DNA of 64,000 nt from Streptomyces roseoviridis. Lineage in GTDB: Bacteria; Actinomycetota; Actinomycetes; Streptomycetales; Streptomycetaceae. The stretch spans positions 7,257,001 to 7,321,000 of the forward strand of contig NZ_BAAAWU010000001.1 of assembly GCF_039535235.1 (NCBI RefSeq). The letters run 5' to 3'. Each line of letters begins with the position of its first letter. The first letter of the stretch is position 1. A model generated the notes under the pieces. That model was not told the DNA's origin. It saw nothing but the letters and a program-made list of their open reading frames with translations, and did not search any database. Positions 41,630 through 52,500 of the stretch are shown here, piece after piece. Both the position numbers and the translations under genes were made by a program.

Positions 41630-42373
41630 TCAATGCTCGTTGTTTTTAGAGGCTTCGACGACGACGCAGCACTCCCCGGGGCGGGGGTCCATGCGCGCGC
41701 TGACCGGTCCGCCGGTGCCGAGCAGCCCTTCCAGGAGGGCGAGGTTCATGCCGCAGACGAGCGGCGGAAAGCGTTCCGCGACCGCGTGGAAGGGGCAGTT
41801 GCGCATGCGTACGACCGTTCCGGCCCGCCCGGCGACCGCCTGGCCGTCCGTGACCGCCCCCGGGCCCTCGATCGCCCTTTCGTCCGCGGCCCTTGGACCG
41901 TCCGCGGCCTCCTCCGCATACGGCTCGTATCCCCGCGCGGCCAGGATCCGCCTCGCCTCGTCGAGATCGCCGCAGGGAGCGGCCGAACCGCGCAGGGCCT
42001 CGCCCCTGCGCCGCGCCGCCGCGCAGAGCCCGGCGTCGAGGCCGGCCTCCTCGGCGGCCTGGGCCAGCAGTTCGGCGGCGGTGCGGTAGTCCCGGGCGGG
42101 CAGTGACACCGACCGCTCGCCCCGGGCCCGCGTGTACACCTTCGCCGGCCGCCCCGCGCCCGGCCCCGACCGGCCGGTCAGGCGCCGGCTCCCGCTCACC
42201 AGCAGGCCGGCCTCGGTCAGCCTCTCCAGATGGTGCGCGGCGAGCGTGCGCGCCACCCCCGCCGCCTCGGCGGCCTCGTTGCGCCCGACCTCGCGTCCCT
42301 GCGCCACGACGTACTCGTACAGGCGCCGCCGCACCGGATCCTGCAGCACGGCGATCGCGTCGATGTCCTCCAT
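41630..42373 (-). CDS. SufR-like (COG2345) winged-helix regulator with Cys cluster
   Basis: 247 aa. N-terminal ArsR-type winged helix (DPVRRRLYEYVVAQGREVGRNEAAEAAGVARTLAAHHLERLTEAGLL). C-terminal NCPFHAV, VCGMN and ECCVVV supply four Cys in the spacing seen in SufR-like regulators that bind a [4Fe-4S] cluster. It could sense iron-sulfur or redox status. ATG 42373; 117 nt separate it from the divergent DUF2975 gene. Confidence 0.88.
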   Translation of the reverse strand: MEDIDAIAVLQDPVRRRLYEYVVAQGREVGRNEAAEAAGVARTLAAHHLERLTEAGLLVSGSRRLTGRSGPGAGRPAKVYTRARGERSVSLPARDYRTAAELLAQAAEEAGLDAGLCAAARRRGEALRGSAAPCGDLDEARRILAARGYEPYAEEAADGPRAADERAIEGPGAVTDGQAVAGRAGTVVRMRNCPFHAVAERFPPLVCGMNLALLEGLLGTGGPVSARMDPRPGECCVVVEASKNNEH

Positions 42374-42439
42374 CTCGCCATTCTAGGAACGACGGGGGTG
42401 AGCGATAGAAGAGCCGGTTCGACGAGCCGCTTGCTGAAC

Positions 42440-42456
42440 CTATCGACTTTCGATAG
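42440..42456. promoter_or_regulatory. Palindrome between divergent SufR-like and DUF2975 genes
   Basis: Perfect CTATCGA-CTT-TCGATAG, 34 nt upstream of the DUF2975 start, with a further half-site GCGATAG nearby (42402-42408). Good candidate for the operator of the XRE protein in the same operon. Confidence 0.65.
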
Positions 42457-42489
42457 ATTTCCATTGCTACTCGATCGAAGGGAGAGGTG

Positions 42490-42987
42490 ATGGGAAAGCT
42501 GACGGTGCTCGCGCTCCGCGCCGTGCTCGTGATGCTGCTCGCCGGCTCGGTGTTCGTACAGACGGTCATGGTTCCGCTGCTGGCCATCGACATGAACGGG
42601 CTCGACGCCGACGTCGCCCATCTGCGCACACCGGTCCTCGTGATCCTGGTGCTGGGCGTGGTGACGGTCCAGGTGGTCCTGGCATGTGTGTGGCGCCTGG
42701 TGACGATGGTGCGCCGGGGGACCGTCTTCTCCCACGCCGCCTTCCGTTACGTGCACGTCGTCATCGGCGCGGTCGTGGCGGCCGCCCTGCTGGTGTTCTC
42801 GCTCGGAGTCGTCCTCGCGCCCGGCGAGGCCGTCGCGCCCGGCATCGTCCTGCTGATCGGCGGCCTCGGCCTCGCGGTCCTGGGAGTCGCCCTCGTCGTG
42901 CTCGTCCTGCGCATGCTGCTCGCCCAGGCCGTCGCACGCGACGTGGAGGCGACCGAGATGCGGGCCGAACTGGACGAGGTGATCTGA
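42490..42987 (+). CDS. DUF2975 family membrane protein
   Basis: 165 aa with four transmembrane segments (LRAVLVMLLAGSVFVQTVMVPLL, LVILVLGVVTVQVVLACVW, VIGAVVAAALLVFSLGVVLA, ILLIGGLGLAVLGVALVVLVL) and the DUF2975 MVRRGTVFSHAAFRYVHVV loop. Always paired with a small XRE regulator (YozG-type); here its stop overlaps that start by 1 nt. Function unknown. Confidence 0.9.
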   Translation: MGKLTVLALRAVLVMLLAGSVFVQTVMVPLLAIDMNGLDADVAHLRTPVLVILVLGVVTVQVVLACVWRLVTMVRRGTVFSHAAFRYVHVVIGAVVAAALLVFSLGVVLAPGEAVAPGIVLLIGGLGLAVLGVALVVLVLRMLLAQAVARDVEATEMRAELDEVI

Positions 42988-43262
42988 TGCCGATCGCCGT
43001 CGACATCGACGTCATGCTCGCCAGGCGCAAGATGTCCGTGGGCGAACTCGCGGAACGCGTCGGCATCACCCCCGCCAACCTGGCCGTCCTCAAGAACGGA
43101 CGCGCCAAGGCGGTCCGGTTCACCACCCTCGCCGCGCTGTGCGAGGTGCTCGAATGCCAGCCGGGGGACCTGCTGCGCTGGGAGGCCGAGGACCCCGAGG
43201 CCGCCGGAGACGCCGCGGGCGCCGCGCAGTCGGAGGACCCCGCGGACACCGTCGGCGCCTGA
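42987..43262 (+). CDS. XRE-family HTH regulator (YozG-like)
   Basis: 91 aa. Cro/C1-type HTH: VDIDVMLARRKMSVGELAERVGITPANLAVLKNGRAKAVRFTTLAALCEVLECQPGDLLRWE, followed by an Ala/Glu tail. ATG 42987 overlaps the DUF2975 stop (TGATG). Likely autorepressor at the palindrome 42440-42456. Confidence 0.93.
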   Translation: MPIAVDIDVMLARRKMSVGELAERVGITPANLAVLKNGRAKAVRFTTLAALCEVLECQPGDLLRWEAEDPEAAGDAAGAAQSEDPADTVGA

Positions 43263-43372
43263 CGCCCGCCCCGGCCGGACGCCGCCGGCCGCCTCCGGCC
43301 GACCGTCCGGGGCGCCGCCGCGCACCCCGCACGACGGTCCGCGCCCCGCGCGCCCGTCCGGCGCGGCCGCCG

Positions 43373-43978
43373 TCAGCGCACCGGATCCGCCCCCGGTACC
43401 CGGCGCCCGTACGCGAGCAGCAGCAGCTCCTGCGCGGGTCGGGCCACCGTGCGGCCCGACCCGTAGGACCAGTCGAGGTCGGTGGCCCGCAGCTCGACGC
43501 CGTCGAGCCGCGCCCCGAAGAAGCGCAGGGTCCGCGGCGCGACGGTGTCCAGCACGATCCGCAGACGCTCCTCGGGCACCCGCCGGCCCAGGCCGAGTGC
43601 GACGGTGATGTCCAGTCCGTGCACGACGTCGTGCCCCAGCGCCGCCGCCCGGCCGCCCACGGGCGGCCCCCACGGGTGAGCGGCGTTGTCCCGCAGCGCG
43701 GCGGCGAGCTCCCGCGGGGACAGAGCGGCCGCGTCCCGGCGCGCGACGCGGTCGGTCATCCGGTGCAGACGGCCGCCCGCCCGGACCAGCTCCAGGGCCG
43801 TCCTGCCGAACGAGTACCGGAACCCCATGCTCATGTGCGCGGCGACCTCCCGGACCCGCCACCCGTCGCACAGGCTCGGAGCATCCCACTGCGCCTCGCT
43901 CAACCGGTCCAGTACGCCGGCCAGTTCGACCCGCTCGGCCGCGATCGCGGCCCCGATGTCCACCGCTGCAGTGCTCAT
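43373..43978 (-). CDS. Maleylpyruvate isomerase family, mycothiol-dependent (TIGR03083-type)
   Basis: 201 aa. Recognised by LDRLSEAQWDAPSLCDGWRVREVAAHM and the metal-site His in LGHDVVHGLDITVALGL, plus the C-terminal YGSGRTVARPAQELLLLAYGR. This DinB-related family uses mycothiol; the exact reaction is unknown here. Divergent from the LysR gene, 71 nt apart, so a shared regulatory region is likely. ATG 43978. Confidence 0.9.
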   Translation of the reverse strand: MSTAAVDIGAAIAAERVELAGVLDRLSEAQWDAPSLCDGWRVREVAAHMSMGFRYSFGRTALELVRAGGRLHRMTDRVARRDAAALSPRELAAALRDNAAHPWGPPVGGRAAALGHDVVHGLDITVALGLGRRVPEERLRIVLDTVAPRTLRFFGARLDGVELRATDLDWSYGSGRTVARPAQELLLLAYGRRVPGADPVR

Positions 43979-44049
43979 GATCAACAGCGTCCCCGACCCC
44001 TCGCCGGAAGTCCAAGACAGAGGGCTGCTCGCCACTAGCATCGCCGCTT

Positions 44050-44979
44050 ATGGAACTCCGCCAGTTGCAGTACCTCGTCACCGTCGTCGAGAAGGGCAGC
44101 TTCACCCGCGCCGCCGCCGGCCTCCACGTCGCCCAGCCGGGCGTGAGCGCCCAGATCCGGCAGCTCGAACGGGAGCTCGGCCAGCCCCTCCTCGACCGGT
44201 CCGGGCGCACCGTGACCACCACCGAGGTGGGCGACGCCGTCCTTCCCTACGCGCGGGCGGCGCTCGCGGCCGTCGAGGGGATGCGGCAGACGGTGGAGGA
44301 GTACACCGGACTGCTCCGCGGACACGTCCGCCTCGGCCTCGTCTCGGGCGCCGCCACCGACGAGTTCGACCTGGCGACGCTGCTCGCCGACTTCCACGGC
44401 GAACACCCCGGGATCGAGATATCCCTCACCGAGGACTCCTCGGCCCACATGCTGACGGCCCTGCGCCGAGGCGAACTCGACCTCGCCGTCATCGGCGTCG
44501 CCGCCGACGACGTCCCGCCGGACATCAACCTCCAGATCCTGATCGACACGCCGCTGGTCGCCGCCATGGCCCCGGGCGACCCGCTCCTGCGCACCACCGG
44601 AGGAACGACGCTTCCCCTGGCCGAGCTCGCCGCGCGCCCGCTCATCAGCCTCCCGCGCGGCACCGGGATCCGCGGCACGCTCGAACGCGCCTGCCGCAAG
44701 GCCGGCTTCACGCCGCGCATCGCCTTCGAGGCCGCCGCGCCGACCCTGCTCGCGCGGCTCGCCTCCCGTGGTCTCGGCGTCGCCGTCCTGCCGGAGATCC
44801 CGCCCGAAGCGGCAGCCGCCCTCGGCCTGCGCACCCTGCCGCTGACCGCTCCCGACCTGCGCGGCCGGATCGCCCTCGCCTGGCCCGCCGAGGGCCCCGC
44901 CGGACCCGCGGCCAGGGCCCTCCTCACCCGCATGCGCGACGGCCTCCCCCGCACGGTCCGCGCCGCGGCGCACCCCTGA
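44050..44979 (+). CDS. LysR family transcriptional regulator
   Basis: 309 aa. HTH ELRQLQYLVTVVEKGSFTRAAAGLHVAQPGVSAQIRQLERELGQPLLDR, then the two-lobed effector domain. Close in N-terminus to the LysR that start with MELRQLQYLVTV, often regulators of neighbouring redox enzymes. TAGCAT precedes ATG 44050 by 8 nt (leaderless). The divergent isomerase-type gene is the likely target. Confidence 0.94.
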   Translation: MELRQLQYLVTVVEKGSFTRAAAGLHVAQPGVSAQIRQLERELGQPLLDRSGRTVTTTEVGDAVLPYARAALAAVEGMRQTVEEYTGLLRGHVRLGLVSGAATDEFDLATLLADFHGEHPGIEISLTEDSSAHMLTALRRGELDLAVIGVAADDVPPDINLQILIDTPLVAAMAPGDPLLRTTGGTTLPLAELAARPLISLPRGTGIRGTLERACRKAGFTPRIAFEAAAPTLLARLASRGLGVAVLPEIPPEAAAALGLRTLPLTAPDLRGRIALAWPAEGPAGPAARALLTRMRDGLPRTVRAAAHP

Positions 44980-45099
44980 CGCGCCGTCGCCCCGCTCCGG
45001 GCGTGAGAGCCCCGGCGGGCGGCCGCTTCTGTGCGCGCGCCATGACGCCCGACCTTCGACGGCGGCCGCCAGGTCTTCTCGGTGCGCGGAGCACGCGCG

Positions 45100-46047
45100 T
45101 CACTCGTCGTCGCCCAGCGCTTCCGCGACCACCGCCGCCGCCTCCGCGATCAGGCGGTCGTCATGGGCGTCGTCCGCCCCGCTCCGGCTCGACATGATGG
45201 CGATGACGAGGGGAGGGGCGCCGGGCGGCCATGCCACGGCGATGTCGTTGCGGATGCCGTGGACGCCGCCCGTTCCCGTCTTGTCGCCGACCGCCCAGCT
45301 CTTGGGGACCCCGGCCCTGATGAGGGTGTCGCCGGTGAGGTTGGTCCGCAGCCATGTGGTGAGCTGTGCGCGTTCCGCGTCGCCGAGCGCGTCGCCGAGC
45401 ACGAAGGCCCGCAGGTCGCGGGCGAACGCGCGCGGCGTGGTCGTGTTGCGCGTGGCGCCGGGGGACCACCGGTTGAGTTCTGGCTCGCGGTCGTCCACCC
45501 GGGTGACGGTGTCGCCCACCGAGGCGAGGGCCCGCTCCAGGCCCTTCGGTCCGCCGAGCGCGTCGAGGAGGAGGTTGGCCGCGGTGTTGTCGCTGTACCG
45601 GACGGCGGCCTCGCACAGCTCGCGCAGGGTCATGCCGGTGGCGACGTGCTTCTCGGTGACGGGGGAGTGGGCGACCAGGTCCGCACCCGAGTAGCGGATC
45701 ACCTCGTCCATGCCGGCGGGCGCGTGCCCGCGCAGGACGGCACCGGCCGCCAGGGCCTTGAACGTGGAGGCGAAGGCGAACCGCAGGTCGCCGTTGTAGG
45801 CGACCTCCCGCCCGTCGCCGGTGTCGACGGCGTAGACGCCGAGCCGCGCGTCGTACCTGCGCTCGAGCTCCCCCAGTTCGCGGGCGGCACCGGCGAAGGG
45901 CTTCCCGCTCGCGGCGGGCGGCGTCGACACCGACGGCGGGGGAGCGGGAGAGGCCCGTGGGGCGTCGTGGGTGCAGGCGGCGAGCGGGAGGGCGACCGAC
46001 AGGGCCAGCCCGCCGAGCACCACGCGCCGCACCCGTACGTACCGCAT
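45100..46047 (-). CDS. Class A beta-lactamase, lipoprotein
   Basis: 315 aa. Lipobox PLAAC (Cys25) so the enzyme is membrane-anchored outside. Active-site residues: Ser94-x-x-Lys97 (STFK), SDN at 152-154, the omega-loop EPELN (Glu188), and KTG in VGDKTGTGG. Hydrolyses penicillins/cephalosporins; spectrum not predictable. AGGAGGTACGAAG precedes ATG 46047. Typical intrinsic Streptomyces enzyme; no regulator adjacent. Confidence 0.95.
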   Translation of the reverse strand: MRYVRVRRVVLGGLALSVALPLAACTHDAPRASPAPPPSVSTPPAASGKPFAGAARELGELERRYDARLGVYAVDTGDGREVAYNGDLRFAFASTFKALAAGAVLRGHAPAGMDEVIRYSGADLVAHSPVTEKHVATGMTLRELCEAAVRYSDNTAANLLLDALGGPKGLERALASVGDTVTRVDDREPELNRWSPGATRNTTTPRAFARDLRAFVLGDALGDAERAQLTTWLRTNLTGDTLIRAGVPKSWAVGDKTGTGGVHGIRNDIAVAWPPGAPPLVIAIMSSRSGADDAHDDRLIAEAAAVVAEALGDDE

Positions 46048-46383
46048 CTTCGTACCTCCTGGTGGTGGGGGAGCACCGAGCACTTCTGGATCAGTGTCCG
46101 TGCCGTGGACTAGGTTGTCCCAGTCCGGCAGGCGACTCACCGCGGGGGAAGCATGCTCATGCCCAGGCGCAGCACGTCCAGACCCGACCGCGCCGGCGCC
46201 CCGTGACCCCTGCCGCCCACTCCGCCGGGAGCCGCCGGACGAGCCGATGACGGCCTCAGGCGGCGACAGCACTTCTCTTCGCGAACCTCATCGTCAGCAA
46301 CCGGACGTGCGTGTGCGGGCCCGGGAACGCCCTCGTGGCCCCCACCCGTCGCGTACTCCTGTACTCCCCTTGGAGCCATCGAC

Positions 46384-47334
46384 GTGACCGTGCGAATAAC
46401 CTCCCCCCGTCGTACCACCATCCTCTTCCTGGTGTGTGCCGCCCTGGCCGCCACAAGCGCCTGCGGCAACCAGAGGGACGACCGCGGAGAGGGCGGCAAG
46501 CCGAAGAGCGCAGCCTCCGACGCCCCCCTCAGCGACCGGCTGCCCGCGGACGTCCGGTCCGCCGGCGTGATCAGGGTCGGCTCCGACATCGCCTACCCGC
46601 CGGTCGAGTTCAAGGACGCCTCGGGCCGGACGGTCGGCCTCGACGTGGACATCGCCCAGGCCCTGGGCCGCCAGCTCGGCGTGGAACTCCGCTTCGAGAA
46701 CGGCACGTTCGACACCCTCGTCACCGGACTGCGCGCCGACCGGTACGACATCATCATGTCGGCCATGAACGACACCAAGGACCGTCAGAACGGTGTCGAC
46801 CCGGCCACCGGCAAGAAGGTCGGCGAGGGCCTGGACTTCGTCGACTACTTCAACGCCGGGGTCTCCCTCTACGGCCGCAGGCAGCACGCCGGCACCGTCA
46901 AGGGCTGGAAGGACCTGTGCGGGAAGACCGTCGCCGTCCAGCGCGGCGCCGTCGCCCACAACCTGCTCAAGACCGAGAGCGCCGGCTGCACCCGCTCCGG
47001 CAGGCCCGCCATCGACATCGAGGCGTTCGACACCGACGCCGAGGCCCAGATGCGGGTCCGCAGCAACGGAGCCGACTTCGGCAGCTCCGACTTCCCGGCC
47101 GCCGCGTACGCCGTGAAGACCTCCGGCGGAGGCAAGGACCTGGCCCTGATCGGCGAGCAGACGGGCGCCCTCCCGTACGGCATCGCCGTCGCCAAGAAGG
47201 ACACGCGCCTGCGCGACGCGCTCGCCGCGGCCCTCGACGCGATCATCGCCGACGGGCAGTACGGCAGGATCCTGGCCAAGTGGGGCAGCCAGGACGGCGC
47301 CGTCACCAGGGCCGTCGTCAACGGCGGTGCCTGA
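46384..47334 (+). CDS. Polar amino acid ABC transporter substrate-binding lipoprotein
   Basis: 316 aa. Signal peptide ending in a lipobox TSAC; mature family-3 binding protein: GVIRVGSDIAYPPVEFKDASGRTVGLDVDIAQALGRQLGV, FDTLVTGLRADRYDIIMSAMNDTKDRQ, GKTVAVQRGAVAHNLL, and LRDALAAALDAIIADGQYGRILAKWG. GTG 46384 with GGAG. Ligand class (polar amino acid) is safe, exact one unknown. First gene of a three-gene operon with 1-nt and 4-nt overlaps. Confidence 0.94.
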   Translation: MTVRITSPRRTTILFLVCAALAATSACGNQRDDRGEGGKPKSAASDAPLSDRLPADVRSAGVIRVGSDIAYPPVEFKDASGRTVGLDVDIAQALGRQLGVELRFENGTFDTLVTGLRADRYDIIMSAMNDTKDRQNGVDPATGKKVGEGLDFVDYFNAGVSLYGRRQHAGTVKGWKDLCGKTVAVQRGAVAHNLLKTESAGCTRSGRPAIDIEAFDTDAEAQMRVRSNGADFGSSDFPAAAYAVKTSGGGKDLALIGEQTGALPYGIAVAKKDTRLRDALAAALDAIIADGQYGRILAKWGSQDGAVTRAVVNGGA

Positions 47335-48223
47335 TGGCGGGCGCGGACGCCGACATGCGGGCCGTGCCGGTCCGGCACTACGGCCGCTACGCCGCCGCGG
47401 TGGTGGTCCTGGCGCTGTTCGGGGCCATCGTCTACGCCTTCGCCCGGGGCCAGGTCAACTGGCGGGCCATCCCCGACTACCTGTTCGACGACCGGGTGCT
47501 GCTCGGTGTGCGCGAGACGCTGACGCTGACGGTCCTGTCCATGGTCATCGGGGTGACCGGCGGCATCCTGCTGGCGGTGATGCGCCTGTCGAGGAACCCG
47601 GTGACCTCGTCCGTCGCCTGGTTCTACATCTGGTTCTTCCGCGGCACCCCGGTGTACGTGCAGCTGCTGGTCTGGTTCAACCTGGGCCTCGTCTTCGAGT
47701 ACGTCAACCTCGGGCCGATCTACCAGGACGAGTGGTCGGACTTCATGACCCCGTTCCTCACGGCGCTGCTCGGTCTGGGACTCAACGAGGCCGCCTACAT
47801 GGCGGAGATCTGCCGGGCCGGCCTGCTCGCGGTCGACGAGGGCCAGACCGAGGCCGCGCACGCCCTCGGCATGCGGCACGGCCGGACGCTGCGGCGGATC
47901 GTGATCCCGCAGGCCATGCGGGTGATCGTGCCGCCGACGGGCAACGAGGTCATCAACATGCTGAAGACGACCTCCCTGGTGGCGGCGGTGCAGTACTACG
48001 AACTGCTGCGGTACGCGCAGGACATCGGCCAGACCTCCGGCGCCCCCGTGGAGATGCTGTTCCTGGCGGCCGCCTGGTACCTGATCCTGACCTCGGCGCT
48101 CAGCGTCGGACAGTACTACCTGGAGCGGTACTACGCCCGCGGCTCGGCGCGGGTCCTGCCGCCGACACCCTGGCAGAAGGTCAGGACCACCCTGTCGACC
48201 TTCCGCCGTCCGGAGGTGGGCGC

Positions 48224-48227
<4 letters not shown>
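47334..48227 (+). CDS. Polar amino acid ABC transporter permease
   Basis: 297 aa HisM-type permease. Membrane segments begin YAAAVVVLALFGAIVYAFA; EAA-type loop GQTEAAHALGMRHGRTLRRIVIPQAMRVIVPPTGNEVINMLKTTSL. ATG overlaps the preceding stop by 1 nt. A single permease subunit that would act as a homodimer. Confidence 0.95.
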
Positions 48228-48985
<758 letters not shown>

Positions 48986-48996
48986 GCCCGACACGA

Positions 48997-49033
48997 AAGG
49001 GGCGGTACGGGCACCACGCCCGTACCGCCCCTT
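48997..49033. terminator. Hairpin terminator of the amino acid transporter operon
   Basis: Perfect 16-bp stem (48997-49012 with 49018-49033), 5-nt loop, 11 nt after the ATPase stop. Isolates the transporter from the NRPS genes downstream. Confidence 0.9.
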
Positions 49034-49513
49034 CGCGTCATGGGTCCGGGCGCCGGTTCAGTCCGTTCCGCACGGGTTTTCCGTCAGGTCTCCGCAACCG
49101 TCCGACGAATTCGCGCCATCCGCCAGACGTCAGAAATACCGTTTCCGAAGGCGAACCTGGTGCACAGAAGCGTTCCCGGATTCCGATCGATGGCGTGATT
49201 CCAGCCGTCGCGGTGAAACGTGACGGTCCACACGGTGGACCCCCACCTTCACGGTGGTTGTAATTGTCGGGCCCATTCGGACGGCTGTCCGAAAGGGCCT
49301 CACGGGGGCTTGCGAGGAGGTCGTCGATCAGGAAGGGCACGCCGCTCCGCGCGGCGATCTCGGCATGCCCCGGGCGTGCCGGCACGGCGGGCCGCCCTTG
49401 ACCGGATCCACTTCCTTACTCCTTCAACTCTCCCATCTTCAACGAATGGTATCCGGGCCGCACGACTTCCGCCGCGACCCGGCGGAAGCCGACACAGACG
49501 AAGAGGGAAAACG
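49034..49513. other. 480-nt regulatory region upstream of the NRPS
   Basis: Noticeably lower GC than the flanks and no convincing gene on either strand. It must hold the promoter of the NRPS operon. I saw no canonical DmdR1/DtxR iron box, Zur box or LacI operator; TTGACC near 49397 is a possible -35 but has no good -10 partner. Confidence 0.5.
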
Positions 49514-52500
49514 ATGACGGACAACAGTCGTACGATCCGGCCACCCCGGAACGACGACAGGTTCGAGAAGTTTCCGCTGACGGAGATCCAGTACGCCTAC
49601 TGGGTCGGCCGGGGCTCCAATTTCGTACTCGGCAACGTCGCGCCGCACGCCTACTTCGAACTCGAAGGACGCCGTCTCGACCCCGAGGTGCTGTCCCGCG
49701 GCTGGCGCACCCTCATCGAGCGCCACGACATGCTGCGCGCCGTCGTGGACGAGGACGGACAGCAGCACGTCCTCGCCTCGGTACCGAAGTTCGAGGTGCG
49801 ATGTACCGACCTCCGGCAGACCCCGCCGGAGGAAGCCGAACGCGTGCTGACGGACATCCGCGAGGAGATGTCCCACCACGTCTACACCGCGGCCGACTGG
49901 CCCCTGTTCGACATCCGCCTCTCCCGGCTGCCCGCACACGACCGGCTGCACGTCAGCCTCGACCTCCTCATGGTCGACCTCGCCAGCCTCACCCTGCTGT
50001 TCAGCGAGTGGAGCGCCCTGTGCCGGGACGCGGAGCTCGAACTCCCCCCGGTCGACGTGACCTTCCGCGACTACGCGCTCGCCCTGGAGCAGGGCTCCCA
50101 GGCCCCCCGGCACCAGAAGGCCCTCGACTACTGGACCTCGCGCGCCACCACCCTCGCTCCGCCGCCCGACCTCCCCCTCGCCAAGGCCCCCGTCGCCGTC
50201 CACAAACCCCGCTTCACCCACCGCGAGTACCACCTGCCCGAGCCGGACTGGAAGCGGCTCCAGGAACGCTGCGAGGCCCGCGGCCTCACGCCGACCGCCG
50301 TCCTCGCCGCCGTCTTCTCCGAAGTCCTCGCCGTCTGGAGCGGCACCCGCCGCTTCACCCTCAACCTCACCCTCTTCAACCGGCTGCCGCTGCTCCTCGA
50401 CCGCGACGACGCCGGCAAACGCGTCGTCCACCCCCACCTGCGCCGCATGGTCGGCGACTTCACCTCCATCTGCCTCCTGGAGATGGACGCCTCCACCGGC
50501 CACACACTCGGCGAACGCGCCGGGGCCACCCAGACCCAGCTCCAGAAGGACCTGCGCCACCGCCAGGTCAGCGCCCTGCAGACGCTGCGCGAACGACGCC
50601 GGCTCGGCCTGCAGAGCGGCTTCGAGACCATGCCCGTCGTCTTCACCAGCGGCCTCGGCACCGCCGCCGACGTCAGCGACGCCATGAGCTACTTCGGCGA
50701 CATCTCCTACCGCGTCAGCCAGACCCCGCAGGTCTGGCTCGACCACCAGGTCGTCGACTTCACCGGCTCCCTCGACCTCACCTGGGACTGCGTGGAGGAG
50801 CTCTTCCCCGAAGGGCTCCTGGACGACATGTTCGCCACCTACTGCGCCACCGTCGCCAGGCTCGCCCACGACGACGGTCCCTGGGACCAGGAGCTGACCG
50901 TCACCCTCCCCGCGCACCAGCTGACCGCCCGCGAGGACGCCAACGCCACCCGCGGCCCGCGCCCCGACGGCCTGCTCCACGAGCCGTTCCTCGACCGGGC
51001 CGCCGCCCACCCCGAGCGGCCCGCCGTGCTGACCGCCGACCGCGAGGTCACCTACGGCGAACTCGCCGCCCGCGCCGACGCCGTACGGCGCCGCGTGCGA
51101 AGCGCCACGGGCACCGCGGAGCTCCGCGACCGGCTCGTCGGCATCACCCTCGACAAGGGCCCGGAACAGGTGGCCGCGGCCTACGGCGTGATGATGGCCG
51201 GCGCCGCCTACCTGCCGGTCGGCGCCGCCCTGCCCGCCCAGCGCCGCTCCCGGATCCTCGCCGACGGCGAGGCCGCCGCCCTCGTCACCGACCGCGCCCT
51301 CGACGCCGCCCTGGAGTGGCCCGAGCAGGTGCCGCGCCTCCTCGTCGACGGCCCCGGGGGCACCGGCGAGTCCGACGACACCGACGCCGCCGCGTCCACC
51401 GTCCGCCTGTCCGCCGGGCCCGCCCGGCCGGGAGACCTCGCGTACGTCCTCTACACCTCCGGCTCCACCGGCACCCCCAAGGGCGTCATGATCGAGCACG
51501 GCGCCGTCCTCAACACCGTCGCCGACATCGGCGAACGCTTCCGCGTCGGCCCCGACGACCGCGTCTTCGGCCTCGCCGACCTCGGCTTCGACCTGTCCGT
51601 GTACGACCTCTTCGGCACCCTCGCCGTGGGCGCCGCGCTCGTCCTGCCGGACCCCGACATGCGCTCCGAACCGGCCCACTGGGCCAAGCTCATGGCCCAG
51701 CACGGCGTCACCGTCTGGAACTCCGTACCGGCCCAGATGCAGATGCTCGTCGAACACCTCGAAGCCGGCGGCGAGGTCCCCGAACGGCTCCGGCTCGTCA
51801 TGCTCAGCGGCGACTGGATCCCGGTCGACCTGCCCCGCCGCATCCACGACCTGTGGCCGGACGCCGAGATCATCAGCCTCGGCGGCGCCACCGAGGCGTC
51901 CATCTGGTCCATCCACCACCCCGTCGACGAGGTCCCGCAGGGCGCCACGAGCGTGCCGTACGGCGTACCGCTGCGCAACCAGACCTTCCACGTCCTCGAC
52001 GAGCGCATGGAACCCTGCCCCGTGTGGACCGCCGGCCAGCTCCACATCGGCGGCGCCGGACTCGCCCGCGGCTACTGGGCCGACCCCGAGCGCACCGCCG
52101 CCGCCTTCGTCACCCACCCGCGCACCGGCGAACGCCTCTACCGCACCGGCGACTTCGGCCGCTACCGCACCGACGGAACCATCGAGTTCCTCGGCCGCCG
52201 CGACGGCCAGGTCAAGATCAACGGCCACCGGGTCGAGCTCGGCGAGATCGAGGCCACCCTCTCCCAGCACCCCGGCGTCGACGCCTCCGTCGTCGTCAAG
52301 TCCGCCGACGGCTCAGGCGCCGCCCGCCTCCACGGCTACGTCGTCCCCTCACCCCGCGACGAGACGCTGTTCGTGACCGAACACGCCGAGCCCACGACCA
52401 GCCGGGAGCTCTGGCAGACCCTCGGCAGCACCGCCGGCGGCCCCGGCGCCGGCCCCGCCCCCGAGCGGCTGCGCGCCGCCTGGGACGTGCTCGACGAGGT

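Noticed and set aside
45100..46047. Possible link of the beta-lactamase with the NRPS as self-resistance
   Set aside because: The product is not predicted to be a beta-lactam and the genes are oppositely oriented with a transporter between.
49038..49385. 115-residue minus frame in the NRPS leader
   Set aside because: No ribosome site, no family resemblance; part of the low-GC regulatory region.
49034..49513. Iron-box (DmdR1) or Zur-box upstream of the NRPS
   Set aside because: Looked for because pyochelin-like modules are iron-regulated; no recognisable dyad found.
49439..52270. 943-residue minus-strand frame over the NRPS
   Set aside because: Antisense shadow; the plus frame has all NRPS motifs.
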